Assembly: GCF_033060595.1 (NCBI RefSeq) | Contig: NZ_CP133038.1 | Span: 806,001 to 870,000, forward strand | Length of the DNA: 64,000 bases | Reading direction: 5' to 3' | Origin: Pyramidobacter sp. YE332 | Lineage (GTDB): Bacteria; Synergistota; Synergistia; Synergistales; Dethiosulfovibrionaceae | In this document: positions 17,110 to 25,644 of the stretch, one piece after another | Position numbering within the stretch: the first letter of the stretch is position 1 | Layout: every line of letters begins with the position of its first letter | Notes under the pieces: model-generated | Database searches by the model: none | What the model saw: only the letters and a program-made list of their open reading frames with translations | Told to the model about the DNA's origin: nothing | Position numbers and translations under genes: made by a program

Positions 17110-17621
17110 AGAGCAGGAGCATGCGCCCGCTTTCCGTGATCGCGCGCACGGCCTGCGACATGTACGCGTGGTTCATGGTGGCTTTCGGCGCCTATGTGAT
17201 CGTCCACGGCGACATCACGCCCGGCGGCGGCTTCCAGGGCGGCGCGATCTGCGCGACGTTCCTGGCGCTGATGCTGGTCACCCAGGGCAGCTCTTACGTC
17301 TCGGCGTGGCTGAACGAGAATTTTTACAAAGTCTGCCTGTTCCTGGGGCTGTTCATGTTCATCGGTTTCGGCCTGATGGGATTGGGCTGGGCGATGGACG
17401 GCACGATGATGCTGAACTGGGCTGCGGTAGCTCACGACCGACTGGCGGCGGTAAAGCCCTGGTGGCCGCCTTCCGGCACGGTCGCGCTGATGGATATCGC
17501 CGTCGGCATCGAAGTCGCCGGCGGACTGAGCCTGATTCTGATGACGATGTTCCGGGCCATTCGTCTGGGCACGGTTCAGGAGGACGGCATGGGAAAGGAG
17601 ACTGGTCATGATCAGCGCTAA
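17106..17621 (+). CDS. mbhF: Membrane-bound hydrogenase subunit F (MrpB-like)
   Basis: 171 residues, four membrane spans. FGAYVIVHGDITPGGGFQGGAICAT is the MnhB/MrpB signature and GIEVAGGLSLILMTMF the last span. The start overlaps mbhE as ATGA and the end overlaps mbhG by 14 bp, with the mbhG ribosome site (GGAAAGGAGA) inside this gene. Confidence 0.9.
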   Translation: MKSRSMRPLSVIARTACDMYAWFMVAFGAYVIVHGDITPGGGFQGGAICATFLALMLVTQGSSYVSAWLNENFYKVCLFLGLFMFIGFGLMGLGWAMDGTMMLNWAAVAHDRLAAVKPWWPPSGTVALMDIAVGIEVAGGLSLILMTMFRAIRLGTVQEDGMGKETGHDQR

Positions 17622-17961
17622 TCTGCCTTATTTCGTGGTGGCCGTGCTTTTCTTGATCGGCCTTCTCGGCGTCCTGCTGGAGACGAACATGATCAAGATC
17701 GGCATTGCCATCGACGTGATGGAATCGGCTGCCAACATGTTCCTGATCGTGCTGGGGTACCGCGAGGGCGGTTATATCCCGGTCAAGTTCCTGATGCCGG
17801 CCGGCACGGAGAACTTTGTGCTGCCTACGCCTCAGGCGCTGACGCTGACGGCCATCGTCATCGCGCTGGCGACGTCGGCGCTGATGCTGTCGCTGATCGT
17901 CATGCTGTACCGCCATTACGGCACGCTTGACGTGCGCGAGATCAGGAGGCTGAGAGGATGA
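17608..17961 (+). CDS. mbhG: Membrane-bound hydrogenase subunit G (MrpC/NuoK-like)
   Basis: 117 residues with three membrane spans, matching MnhC/NuoK. Conserved features are GVLLETNMIKIGIAIDVMESAANM (the first-span Glu) and the final QALTLTAIVIALATSALMLSL. Overlaps mbhH as ATGA. Confidence 0.9.
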   Translation: MISANLPYFVVAVLFLIGLLGVLLETNMIKIGIAIDVMESAANMFLIVLGYREGGYIPVKFLMPAGTENFVLPTPQALTLTAIVIALATSALMLSLIVMLYRHYGTLDVREIRRLRG

Positions 17962-19523
17962 GGCTGATGAACCATCTTCCGGCGCTGGCGCTGGCTCTGC
18001 CTCTTTTGGCCGCTTTTGCGACGCCGCTTTTCGCCGCGGTGAGCGCCAAGGCGCGCAACCGTTGGGTGACGTGCGTCTCCGCGCTGGTGACGCTGGTTGT
18101 CTTCGCGCTGCTGCATCGCGTGCTCGTCCAGGGCACGCAGATCTACGTGATGGGGGCGCCTTCGTGGAACATCTCGTTGCCTTCGGGATTTGCCATTCCC
18201 GTGCGCATCATCCTCGAAGTCGACGCGTTCAACGCGCTGGCGGCCTGCGCGGCGGCTCTGGCGCAGCTGGCGGGCACGATCTACGGCCTGAAATTCGTGA
18301 AGAAATTCACCGGGCTCGAGTTTTACAGCGCGCTGTTTCTGCTGTTGACGGCCGGCACGATGGGCATGATCCTGACCGGCGACCTGTTCAACTTTTTCGT
18401 GTTTCTCGAGATCAGTTCGGTGGCGTCCTTCGGCCTGATCGCGTTCTGGCGCGACCGTCCCGAGTCGGTCGAGGCTTCCTACAAGTACATGCTGGTGTCG
18501 CAGCTGGCGGCCCAGCTGGTGCTGATCGGGCTGGCGTTCATCTACGGGCGTTACGGCGTGCTCAACATGGCCGCTTTCAGCCGCGCCGTGCAGCCCGACC
18601 TGATCAGCAAAGTGGTGCTGGTCTTCATTCTCGTCGCGCTGGGCATGAAGTGCGGCGCGTTCCCGATGCACATGTGGATGCCCGATTCCTACGCCGAGGC
18701 CCCCGCTTCCGTGACGGTAATGCTGGTGGCGACCAGCCAGGCTTCGCTCGTGGTGCTCTGCCGCTTCTGCTTCTCGCTGTACGGTACGGCGATCGGTTCG
18801 GCGGCGGTGCCCTGGGCGCTGATCGTCATGGGCTGCCTGTCCATGTTCGGCGGCGTGTCCATGGCGGTGGTGCAGCACGAAGTGAAACGCCTGATGGGCT
18901 ATCACTCGGTGTCGCAGGTGGGGTACATGCTCACGGCGTTCGGCGTCGGGCTGCTGGCTTTGGGCGACGCGACGGCCATGAACGATTACGGCCTGGCGGC
19001 GGTATCCGGCGGACTTTATCACATGATCAACTACATTCTTTACAAGGGATTGCTGTTCCTCTGCGCCGGCGCTCTGTATTACGTCGCGGGCAGCCGCGAT
19101 CTCGACAAAATGGGCGGCTTGGCGCGGCGCATGCCGGTCACGAGCGTGCTGTTCCTGATCGCCGCGGCCGCTATTTCCGGCCTGCCGCCGTTCAACGGTT
19201 TTGTCTCCAAGTGGATGATCTACGAGAGCGTCTACGCGGTCCATCCGTTCCTGATGGTGGTGGCGCTGGTCTCGTCGGTGCTGACGCTGGCTTCCTTCGT
19301 CAAGGTCTACCAGACGGCGTTCCTCGGTCCCGAGCGCTCTCAGTTCGCGGCGGTCCGCGAGGTGCCGAAGTCGATGATCGCCGGCATGGTGGTGCTGGCG
19401 GCGGCGATTCTCGTGCTTTCGCTGTTCCCCTCGTGGACGGTGAACACGCTGGTGCGCCCGGCGGCGGAGGCTCTGGTGGACAAGGCCTCTTACGGAGCGG
19501 CAGTGATGGGAGGTGCTTTGTGA
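17958..19523 (+). CDS. mbhH: Membrane-bound hydrogenase subunit H (MrpD/NuoM-type ion-translocating subunit)
   Basis: 521 residues, ~14 membrane spans, a proton-conducting transporter of the NuoM/N/MrpD family. Landmarks: FFVFLEISSVASFGLIAFW carries the conserved Glu of span 5, GMKCGAFPMHMWMPDSYAEAP the span-7 Lys region, and LMGYHSVSQVGYM the following span. SGLPPFNGFVSKW is the well-known C-terminal signature. It is the main ion channel of the complex and the only antiporter-like large subunit in the operon, as in archaeal Mbh. Overlaps the next gene as TGATG. Confidence 0.94.
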   Translation: MRLMNHLPALALALPLLAAFATPLFAAVSAKARNRWVTCVSALVTLVVFALLHRVLVQGTQIYVMGAPSWNISLPSGFAIPVRIILEVDAFNALAACAAALAQLAGTIYGLKFVKKFTGLEFYSALFLLLTAGTMGMILTGDLFNFFVFLEISSVASFGLIAFWRDRPESVEASYKYMLVSQLAAQLVLIGLAFIYGRYGVLNMAAFSRAVQPDLISKVVLVFILVALGMKCGAFPMHMWMPDSYAEAPASVTVMLVATSQASLVVLCRFCFSLYGTAIGSAAVPWALIVMGCLSMFGGVSMAVVQHEVKRLMGYHSVSQVGYMLTAFGVGLLALGDATAMNDYGLAAVSGGLYHMINYILYKGLLFLCAGALYYVAGSRDLDKMGGLARRMPVTSVLFLIAAAAISGLPPFNGFVSKWMIYESVYAVHPFLMVVALVSSVLTLASFVKVYQTAFLGPERSQFAAVREVPKSMIAGMVVLAAAILVLSLFPSWTVNTLVRPAAEALVDKASYGAAVMGGAL

Positions 19524-19857
19524 TGTTCGGCAGCATTTTCTCCGGCGCCGGTTTCTGGGATGCGGGGGCGTGGATCCTGGCGTTCCTCTTCGTGGGGGAG
19601 CGGCGCTTTTCATCCGCCGGATGGGACGCAGCGATTACAAGAAGGGGACTGACCAGGACGAAATTTACTATTCGGGCAACGTCATCCCCGACGCGGAGGT
19701 CTTTACGGTCCCGGCCAGCTCTTCCTACTGGGGATTCCGCGAAGCGCTGAAGGGCTATTATTCCCACCTGACGGTGCTGCACCGCGGCATCGCTACGGAG
19801 TACGTGGGCTGGTTCGTGTTCACGGCCGCCCTGATTCTCACGTTTGTGCTCGTTTAG
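19523..19857 (+). pseudogene. mbhI: Membrane-bound hydrogenase subunit I (MbhI-like), with single-base frameshift
   Basis: Read from the ATG at 19523 the protein begins MFGSIFSGAGFWDAG and AWILAFLFVG, then loses frame. The rest of the subunit continues in another frame from GGAALFIRRMGRSDYKKGTD through YYSGNVIPDAE to TAALILTFVLV, and ends at 19857, five codons' distance from the mbhJ ribosome site. The break is at a run of five G (19594-19598); adding one G gives a continuous 111-residue MbhI-like protein with N- and C-terminal membrane spans. All other genes of the operon are intact, so this is probably a sequencing error or a very recent slip in a homopolymer. Programmed slippage cannot be excluded. 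Confidence 0.8.
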
Positions 19858-19869
19858 GAGGCTGCCGTC

Positions 19870-20340
19870 ATGAAGCTGGAAAATTATCTTCAGGTCTTGC
19901 CCAAGTCGCTGTGGTTTTTTACGCTCAACAGCGGTTCCTGCAACGGCTGCGACATCGAAATCGTCGCCAGTCTGACGCCCCGTTACGACATCGAGCGTCT
20001 CGGGCTGAAGCTGACGGGCACGCCGCGCCATGCCGACGTTCTTCTGGTCACCGGCCCGGTGACGCGCTTCATGGAGCCGAAGCTGCGCCAGATCTACGCG
20101 CAGATCCCCGACCCCAAGGTGGTCATCGCCGTGGGCAACTGCGCCACGTCCGGCGACGTGTTCTTCAAATCCTACAATCTCGTCGGCCCCGTGGATCGCA
20201 TCGTGCCCGTAGACGTGTACGTGCACGGCTGCGCCATCCGCCCCGAAGCGTTGATCGAGGGCGTGGCCAAGGCGGTCACGTTGTTGGAAGCCAAGCGGGC
20301 CGCGCTGCTGGACAAAAGCGCGGCGGGAGAGGGGGCGTAA
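19870..20340 (+). CDS. mbhJ: Membrane-bound hydrogenase small subunit J (NuoB-like)
   Basis: 156 residues. The proximal [4Fe-4S] ligands are visible in GSCNGCDIEIVA, AVGNCATSGD and VHGCAIRPEALIEG, the full NuoB/hydrogenase small-subunit pattern. AGGAGG lies before the ATG. It passes electrons from the ferredoxin-like subunit to the [NiFe] site. Confidence 0.95.
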   Translation: MKLENYLQVLPKSLWFFTLNSGSCNGCDIEIVASLTPRYDIERLGLKLTGTPRHADVLLVTGPVTRFMEPKLRQIYAQIPDPKVVIAVGNCATSGDVFFKSYNLVGPVDRIVPVDVYVHGCAIRPEALIEGVAKAVTLLEAKRAALLDKSAAGEGA

Positions 20341-20346
20341 TCCGCG

Positions 20347-20940
20347 ATGGACATGCTGGCAAGCGCGCAATCGAAAAAATATCCCACGTCGATGGAAATC
20401 TACGCGGATAAAAATGTGAATTACAAAACGCCTCAGGAAGCGCTCGAATTTCTTCAGAGCCGTTTCGGCGACGCCGTGACGGAAACGGAGCTGCGCGAGT
20501 ACAAAGAGGGCGTATGCCAGTATTCGCGCTGGCATCTGCTGCTTACCGTCAGGCGCGAGAGGTTCCTCGATCTCGTGGACGCCCTCGGTGAGCTGGACTT
20601 TCCCCATTTTCACGTGACCAGCGGCAACGACGACGGCGACGCGATCCGGCAGATCTACCACTTCTCGCTGTTCCGCCGCGAAGGACGCGGCAAGGAACTG
20701 ACGGTCACGGTCACGGTGCGCGTGCCCGAGACCGACCTGGTCATGCCGTCGCTGCACGGGCGCAATCCCGGCGTCGGTTTCAGCGAGCGCGAGATGAACG
20801 AGATGCTCGGCGTCGCTCACGACGGACAGCCCAACACGGATCTCGTCTTCCTGCCCGACGGCTGGGACCGCGCGATCCTGCCCTGGCGCCGCGACGAGAC
20901 CGGCCCCGAGGGCAAGGGCGTCATCAATGAGCTCGATTAG
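20347..20940 (+). CDS. mbhK: Membrane-bound hydrogenase subunit K (NuoC-like)
   Basis: 197 residues: ~75 N-terminal residues without obvious homology, then the NuoC/30-kDa domain. VTVTVRVPETDLVMPSLHGRNPGVGFSEREMNEMLGV carries the conserved E-REMNEMLG signature. A weak purine-rich ribosome site precedes the ATG. It lies 6 bp after mbhJ and 11 bp before mbhL, and is structural in the peripheral arm. Confidence 0.9.
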   Translation: MDMLASAQSKKYPTSMEIYADKNVNYKTPQEALEFLQSRFGDAVTETELREYKEGVCQYSRWHLLLTVRRERFLDLVDALGELDFPHFHVTSGNDDGDAIRQIYHFSLFRREGRGKELTVTVTVRVPETDLVMPSLHGRNPGVGFSEREMNEMLGVAHDGQPNTDLVFLPDGWDRAILPWRRDETGPEGKGVINELD

Positions 20941-20951
20941 GAGGTGCCGTG

Positions 20952-22190
20952 ATGACCAAAACCTATAAACTTCCCATCGGTCCCGCGCACGTGGGGCTCA
21001 AGGAACCTGTCACGGCGTGGCTCGACATCGAGGGGGAACGCATCGTCGACGCGACGGTCCGCCCCGGCGCGATCCATCGCGGCATCGAGTTCATGAGCCG
21101 CGAGCGCAATCCCGTCCAGGTCATCTTTCTGGCCGAGCGGATCTGCGGCATCTGTTCGTTCAGTCATTCCATCGCCTATGCCAAGGCCGTGGAAGACGCC
21201 GCCAAAGTCCAGGTGCCCGTGCGCGGTCAATACATCCGCTCGCTGGTGCTGGAACTGGAGCGCGTTCACTCCCACATCCTGTGGCTGAGCGTGGCCTGCT
21301 ATTCGATCGGTTTCGACAGCGCCTTTCACCTCGGCATGGCCCTGCGCGAAAAGGTCATGGACGTCCTGGAAGCGCTCACCGGCAACCGCGTCAACTACGC
21401 CGTGACGGCCATCGGCGGCGTGCGCTGGGACGTGACGCCGAAGGTGGACCGCGTCGTGCGCGACATGATCGCTTATTACCGCAGCGAGTTCCACGAATAT
21501 TACGACGCCGTGATCAACGATCCGGTGGTCAAGGCCCGTCTGCGCGACGTAGGCGTGCTCCCCACGGGCGACGCCGTGCGTCTGGACGCGCTCGGGCCGA
21601 CGTCGCGCGGCAGCGGCGTGCGCGCCGACGTGCGCGAGTCGTCGCCCTACGACGCGTACTGCGACATTCCCGTCAAGGCCATCGTGCCTCAGGACTATTT
21701 CGGCGAAGTTCACGGCGACGTGCTCGACCGTTTCCTCGTGCGCCTGCTCGAGGTCTATCAATCGCTCGATCTGCTCGAAAGCATCCTCGAGGGGCTGCCC
21801 GAAGGCCCGATCACGGCGTTTCCGAAGCCGGTCGCCGGGCTGGCCAAACTGAAGGCGGCCGGCGGCTTTGGCTACGGCTGCATCGAGGCGCCCCGCGGCG
21901 ACGTCACGCACGTGGTGGAGCTGAAAGCCGGCGACGAGAACGTCTTCATGTGGAAAGTCCGCGCCCCCACCTACGCAAACGCCCAGGCCTGGCCGCTGAT
22001 GTTCATCGGCAACGAGATCGCCGACGCGGCGCTGATCATCAACAGCATCGACCCGTGCATCTCCTGCATGGAGCGCATGGTGCTGACCGACCGTGCGGCG
22101 AACCGTCAGGGCGTGGTCACCAAGGACGAACTTTTGAAGATGAGCCGCGAGAAGACGGCTGACCTGAGGAGGAAGATGGGCCAATGCTGA
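20952..22190 (+). CDS. mbhL: Membrane-bound [NiFe] hydrogenase large subunit L (NuoD-like)
   Basis: 412 residues, group-4 hydrogenase large subunit. Both pairs of NiFe ligands are present: RICGIC (Cys65/Cys68) and DPCISC (Cys369/Cys372). This argues for a true H2-evolving enzyme rather than complex I or a sulfur-reducing relative that has lost Cys ligands. A C-terminal extension of ~40 residues follows the second motif. ATG at 20952 chosen because GGAGGTG lies 5-6 nt upstream; GTG three bases earlier is less likely. Overlaps mbhM by 7 bp. Maturation genes (hypA-F) are not in the window. Confidence 0.95.
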   Translation: MTKTYKLPIGPAHVGLKEPVTAWLDIEGERIVDATVRPGAIHRGIEFMSRERNPVQVIFLAERICGICSFSHSIAYAKAVEDAAKVQVPVRGQYIRSLVLELERVHSHILWLSVACYSIGFDSAFHLGMALREKVMDVLEALTGNRVNYAVTAIGGVRWDVTPKVDRVVRDMIAYYRSEFHEYYDAVINDPVVKARLRDVGVLPTGDAVRLDALGPTSRGSGVRADVRESSPYDAYCDIPVKAIVPQDYFGEVHGDVLDRFLVRLLEVYQSLDLLESILEGLPEGPITAFPKPVAGLAKLKAAGGFGYGCIEAPRGDVTHVVELKAGDENVFMWKVRAPTYANAQAWPLMFIGNEIADAALIINSIDPCISCMERMVLTDRAANRQGVVTKDELLKMSREKTADLRRKMGQC

Positions 22191-23170
22191 TTCTGAAAAT
22201 CATCCTCGCGCTTCTGCTGTCGCTCTTTGTCGTTCTCTTCGCGTTGTATTTCCAGGCGCTGGACCGCATCGGTCATGCCCGCATGCAGCGTCGTCTCGGG
22301 CCGCCCCTCCTGCAGGGATTTTACGATTTCTTCAAGCTGCTCGGCAAGGAGAACATCACGCCGCGCCGCGCGGTGGGCTGGATTTTCAACGGCGCGCCGG
22401 TAGTCGCGCTGGCGGCGGGGCTGATGATCTTTTTGTACATCCCCATGGGCTCGGTGCCGGCGGTGCTTTCCGGCCGCGGCGACATGATCACCGTGCTGTA
22501 CCTGATCACGCTGTCGAGCATCAGTCTGGCCATGGCGGCCTTCGCTTCCGGTTCGCCGATCGCCACGATCGGCGCTCAGCGCGAGATCGTGCTGATGATG
22601 AGCTTCGAGATCCCCACGGCGATCATCGTCTCCTCGATCGCGTGGCTGGCCAGTCGGGCCGGCGTGCCGGGCGCGCCTTTCGCGCTGTCGACGTACAACG
22701 TCAGCAGCCCGTGGAGCATGGTGGGCTGGAGCGGATTCATCGGCCTGCTCTGCTTCCTTTTCTCGGCGCTGATGATCACTCCGGGCGAAAGCGGCACGGG
22801 GCTGATGGACATTGCCGAGGCCAAGACGGAGATCCTCGAGGGCATGACGGTGGAGTTCAGCGGCGTCAACCTGGCGCTGGTCAACCTGTCGATCACTGTG
22901 CGCTCGCTGGCATTTTCGGCGCTGATCGTGGGGCTGTTCTTTCCCGGCTCGCTGTTCGCCGGCAGTCTGCCCAAAGCCGCGGTCTACGTCGTGGATTTCT
23001 TCTGGTTCTGGCTGAAAGTGCTGGCGGCGGCGCTGATCGGCGTCACGTATCTGCGCAGCGTCTTCGGACGGCTCAAGATCTGGCAGGCCGCGCGTTTCTA
23101 CTGGGGGTACGTGGGACTGCTGTCCCTCGCCGGCATGATCCTGATCACCGTCGAGATCATGCTTCATTAA
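22184..23170 (+). CDS. mbhM: Membrane-bound hydrogenase subunit M (NuoH-like)
   Basis: 328 residues with about eight membrane spans. RIGHARMQRRLGPPLLQGFYDFFKLLGKE is the NuoH quinone-site-like loop seen in all family members, and LMDIAEAKTEILEGMTVEFSG is the conserved acidic loop. It anchors the peripheral arm to the membrane and links electron transfer to ion pumping. Confidence 0.93.
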   Translation: MLILKIILALLLSLFVVLFALYFQALDRIGHARMQRRLGPPLLQGFYDFFKLLGKENITPRRAVGWIFNGAPVVALAAGLMIFLYIPMGSVPAVLSGRGDMITVLYLITLSSISLAMAAFASGSPIATIGAQREIVLMMSFEIPTAIIVSSIAWLASRAGVPGAPFALSTYNVSSPWSMVGWSGFIGLLCFLFSALMITPGESGTGLMDIAEAKTEILEGMTVEFSGVNLALVNLSITVRSLAFSALIVGLFFPGSLFAGSLPKAAVYVVDFFWFWLKVLAAALIGVTYLRSVFGRLKIWQAARFYWGYVGLLSLAGMILITVEIMLH

Positions 23171-23191
23171 AGGAAAGGGAGGAGATCCGCA

Positions 23192-23770
23192 ATGCTGAAC
23201 GCCATGTCGCTGACGGTGCTCCGTCAGTTCTTTATGCACTGCCTGACCCGTCCCTTCCCCGCCATGCGCATGCCCGATTCCATGAGCGGCGCGCTGCAGG
23301 CGGCGGCCGAGGGCAAAGTCGTTCTCAATCCCGCCGTGCCGCGTTGGGGGCGCTTCCGCGGGCGCCTGAATTACGACCGCGCCAAGTGCATCGGCTGCGG
23401 CATGTGCACCAAGGTCTGTCCGGCGCGCGCCATCGTCTTCGATCCCGACACCGAAGGGCAGAAGCCCCGCAAGGTGATGCTGCACGGCGATCGCTGCTGT
23501 TTCTGCGCGCAGTGCAACGACGTCTGCCCGGTGTCGGCGCTGAGCATGACGACCGATTTCGCCTTTGCCAGCTCCGGCGACCGCAAAACCGGTACGACCC
23601 GGAAGGACACAGGCACGGCGGCCCGCCTGCCGTTCCAGAAGGAATGGCTCGACCCCAAACCGGGCGAAGTGGAGGAGTTCCTGCCGCCGGAACTGCCCGA
23701 GGAGGCCCCCTCGGTTTCCGCAGAACCTCCGGCGCCTGCCGCGCAGCCCGCTGCGGTTGAAGGGGAATAA
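23192..23770 (+). CDS. mbhN: Membrane-bound hydrogenase subunit N (NuoI-like 2[4Fe-4S] ferredoxin)
   Basis: 192 residues with two complete [4Fe-4S] motifs: CIGCGMCTKVCP and CCFCAQCNDVCP. The ~50 residues after them end in a Pro/Glu/Ala-rich tail (LPPELPEEAPSVSAE), probably disordered. AAAGGGAGGAG precedes the ATG. It should accept electrons from reduced ferredoxin. Last gene of the 14-gene operon, followed by a strong terminator. Confidence 0.93.
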   Translation: MLNAMSLTVLRQFFMHCLTRPFPAMRMPDSMSGALQAAAEGKVVLNPAVPRWGRFRGRLNYDRAKCIGCGMCTKVCPARAIVFDPDTEGQKPRKVMLHGDRCCFCAQCNDVCPVSALSMTTDFAFASSGDRKTGTTRKDTGTAARLPFQKEWLDPKPGEVEEFLPPELPEEAPSVSAEPPAPAAQPAAVEGE

Positions 23771-23793
23771 GCGCGTTTCATGCGCGCGCAAAA

Positions 23794-23832
23794 AAATCGC
23801 CCGGTCTCGCGAAGACCGGGCGATTTTTTTTG
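23794..23832 (+). terminator. Rho-independent terminator of the hydrogenase operon
   Basis: Perfect 14-bp stem (AAATCGCCCGGTCT with AGACCGGGCGATTT), loop CGCGA, followed by T5. The A-rich left side makes it potentially bidirectional. Confidence 0.93.
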
Positions 23833-23941
23833 CGCACTCCGTCCCTTTTTTACGCGGGCGCGTGAAAAATCCTTTTTGGTCACTTGATTCATTTTTTGCG
23901 AGTGTGTATCATAATAAAACGTTGCCCTGAAAAGAGCCATA

Positions 23942-24095
23942 CTATTCCTCAATGACAAGGCCAAACACAAGGGCGCTGCGAGGAAGATCCACGAAGCGAG
24001 CTGCGCGCCCCGCGCAGCGGTCGAGCTCCTTTTGAGTGACTGGACTTCCTCGCGGCGCCCGGCAAACCGTGGTGACGCTTTTTAGCAAAAAATAG
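23942..24095 (+). mobile_element. 154-bp MITE-like element (copy 2) with IS630-type ends
   Basis: Flanked by TA (23940-23941 and 24096-24097). The ends read CTATTCC inward from the left and CTATTTT from the right. Arms GGGCGCTGCGAGGAAG (23971-23986) and CTTCCTCGCGGCGCCC (24045-24060) pair at 15 of 16 positions, and a hairpin GCTGCGCG-CCCC-GCGCAGC lies between them. Its core aligns with the reverse complement of copy 1's core. The gap 23833-24261 contains this element and no gene I can support. No M-box-like magnesium riboswitch was recognised before mgtE. Confidence 0.78.
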
Positions 24096-24261
24096 TATCG
24101 GGGCGTTTCCATGAGAAGGAGGCGGTCGGAAACCGATGGACCAACACGCTGACGGTATCCCCTTACGATTCGGCACACTAGCTCCGGCGGTTTTCGCTCG
24201 GCTCTGACGTTCCTTTCGCGTCGGCTGCCGCCGCTGCCGGAACGCGAAAGGAGTGTTTTTT

Positions 24262-25614
24262 TTGGAACGCAACAAACTTTTTGAGCAGATCGAGAACTGT
24301 ATCGACCGGAAGCGCTTCCGCGAGGCCAAAGAGCTGCTCTCCGACATGGAACCGATCGACATCGCCGAAGGGCTGGAGCGCGATCTGCCGCCGGCCCGCC
24401 TGGTATTTTATTTCCGCCTGCTGCCCAAAGATCTGGCCGTCGAGGTGTTCGAGCTGCTGGACATCGAGGAGCAGGAACGCTTTTTGCAGCACGCCACGGA
24501 CGACGAAGTCAAAGAGATCATCGAGGAGATGTCCGACGACGACCGCACGGAACTGTTCGACGAGCTGCCGGCGACCACGGTGAAGCGCCTGCTGCAGAAG
24601 CTGTCGCCCGAGGAACGAAAGCTGGCCAACACGCTGCTGGGCTATCCGCAGGACAGCGCCGGCCGCATCATGACGCCCGAGTACATCGACCTCAAGGCGC
24701 ACATGACGGCCGAAGCGGCGCTCGTGCGCATCCGCCAGAAAGCGCGCAGCAAGGAGACCATCTACACGTGCTGCGTCACCGACGAGGGACGCCACCTGCT
24801 CGGCATGGTCGAGCTGGAGGACCTGATCCTCGCCGACCCGCAGACGGAAGTGCTCGACATCATGGACGGCGGCCCCGTCTCCGTGCCGACCACCGCCGAC
24901 CAGGAAGAAGCCGCACAGATCATCTCCCGCTACGACCTGCACACGTTGCCGGTGGTGGACAAGGAAAACCGCCTGGTCGGAATTATCACCTTCGACGACA
25001 TTCTCGACGTCGTCGAAGAGGAGGCTACGGAAGACTTCGAGCGCATGGCGGGCATCGAGCCGGTCGAGGAAGATTACCTCGACGCCGGGCTTTTCACCGT
25101 CGCGCGCAAGCGTTTCATCTGGCTGATCGTCTGCATCGTCGCCGAAGCGCTGACGTCGACGGTGCTCAAACATTACGCGCCGATCGTGCAGCACGTCGTT
25201 TCGTTGACTTTTTTCGTGCCGCTGCTGATCGGCACCGGCGGCAACGCCGGCACCCAGGCGGCGACGCTGATGATCCGCGGCATGACCGTGGGAGAGGTGC
25301 AGTGGCGCGACCTGGGGCGGATCATCCTGCGCGAGACGATGACCGGGCTTCTGCTCGGAAGCGCGCTGGGCCTGTTGGGCATGGCGCGGGCCTGGATGAT
25401 CGGCACGGGAACCGCCGTGGCCTGGACGGTGGCGGCGGCGGTAACGCTGATCGTACTGCTGGGCAATCTGGCGGGGACGCTGCTGCCGCTGCTGGCCCGC
25501 GCCGTCAGGCTGGATCCGGCGATCATGTCCGGGCCGCTGATCACGACGGTCGTCGACGTCTGCGGGCTGATCGTCTATTTCGAGCTCGCCGGCGTTTTTA
25601 TCGGCCTGAGTTGA
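24262..25614 (+). CDS. mgtE: Magnesium transporter MgtE (copy 1)
   Basis: 450 residues in MgtE order: N-terminal superhelical domain (~1-125), a CBS pair (~130-250; MTPEYIDL, DLHTLPVVDKENRLVGIIT), a linking helix, then five membrane spans. FFVPLLIGTGGNAGTQAATLMIRG is the family signature, and SGPLITTVVDVCGLIVYF holds the selectivity Asp. The cytosolic domain closes the pore when Mg2+ is high. I start at TTG (24262), 8 nt after AAAGGAG; the GTG at 24253 lies inside that site. Confidence 0.94.
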   Translation: MERNKLFEQIENCIDRKRFREAKELLSDMEPIDIAEGLERDLPPARLVFYFRLLPKDLAVEVFELLDIEEQERFLQHATDDEVKEIIEEMSDDDRTELFDELPATTVKRLLQKLSPEERKLANTLLGYPQDSAGRIMTPEYIDLKAHMTAEAALVRIRQKARSKETIYTCCVTDEGRHLLGMVELEDLILADPQTEVLDIMDGGPVSVPTTADQEEAAQIISRYDLHTLPVVDKENRLVGIITFDDILDVVEEEATEDFERMAGIEPVEEDYLDAGLFTVARKRFIWLIVCIVAEALTSTVLKHYAPIVQHVVSLTFFVPLLIGTGGNAGTQAATLMIRGMTVGEVQWRDLGRIILRETMTGLLLGSALGLLGMARAWMIGTGTAVAWTVAAAVTLIVLLGNLAGTLLPLLARAVRLDPAIMSGPLITTVVDVCGLIVYFELAGVFIGLS

Positions 25615-25644
25615 GCGGTCTGTGTCCGCGATGAGGTGACGAAC

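Noticed and set aside
24098-24261. Possible magnesium (M-box) riboswitch before mgtE
   Set aside because: The 160-bp gap lacks the conserved M-box blocks and is mostly taken by the end of the MITE-like element.
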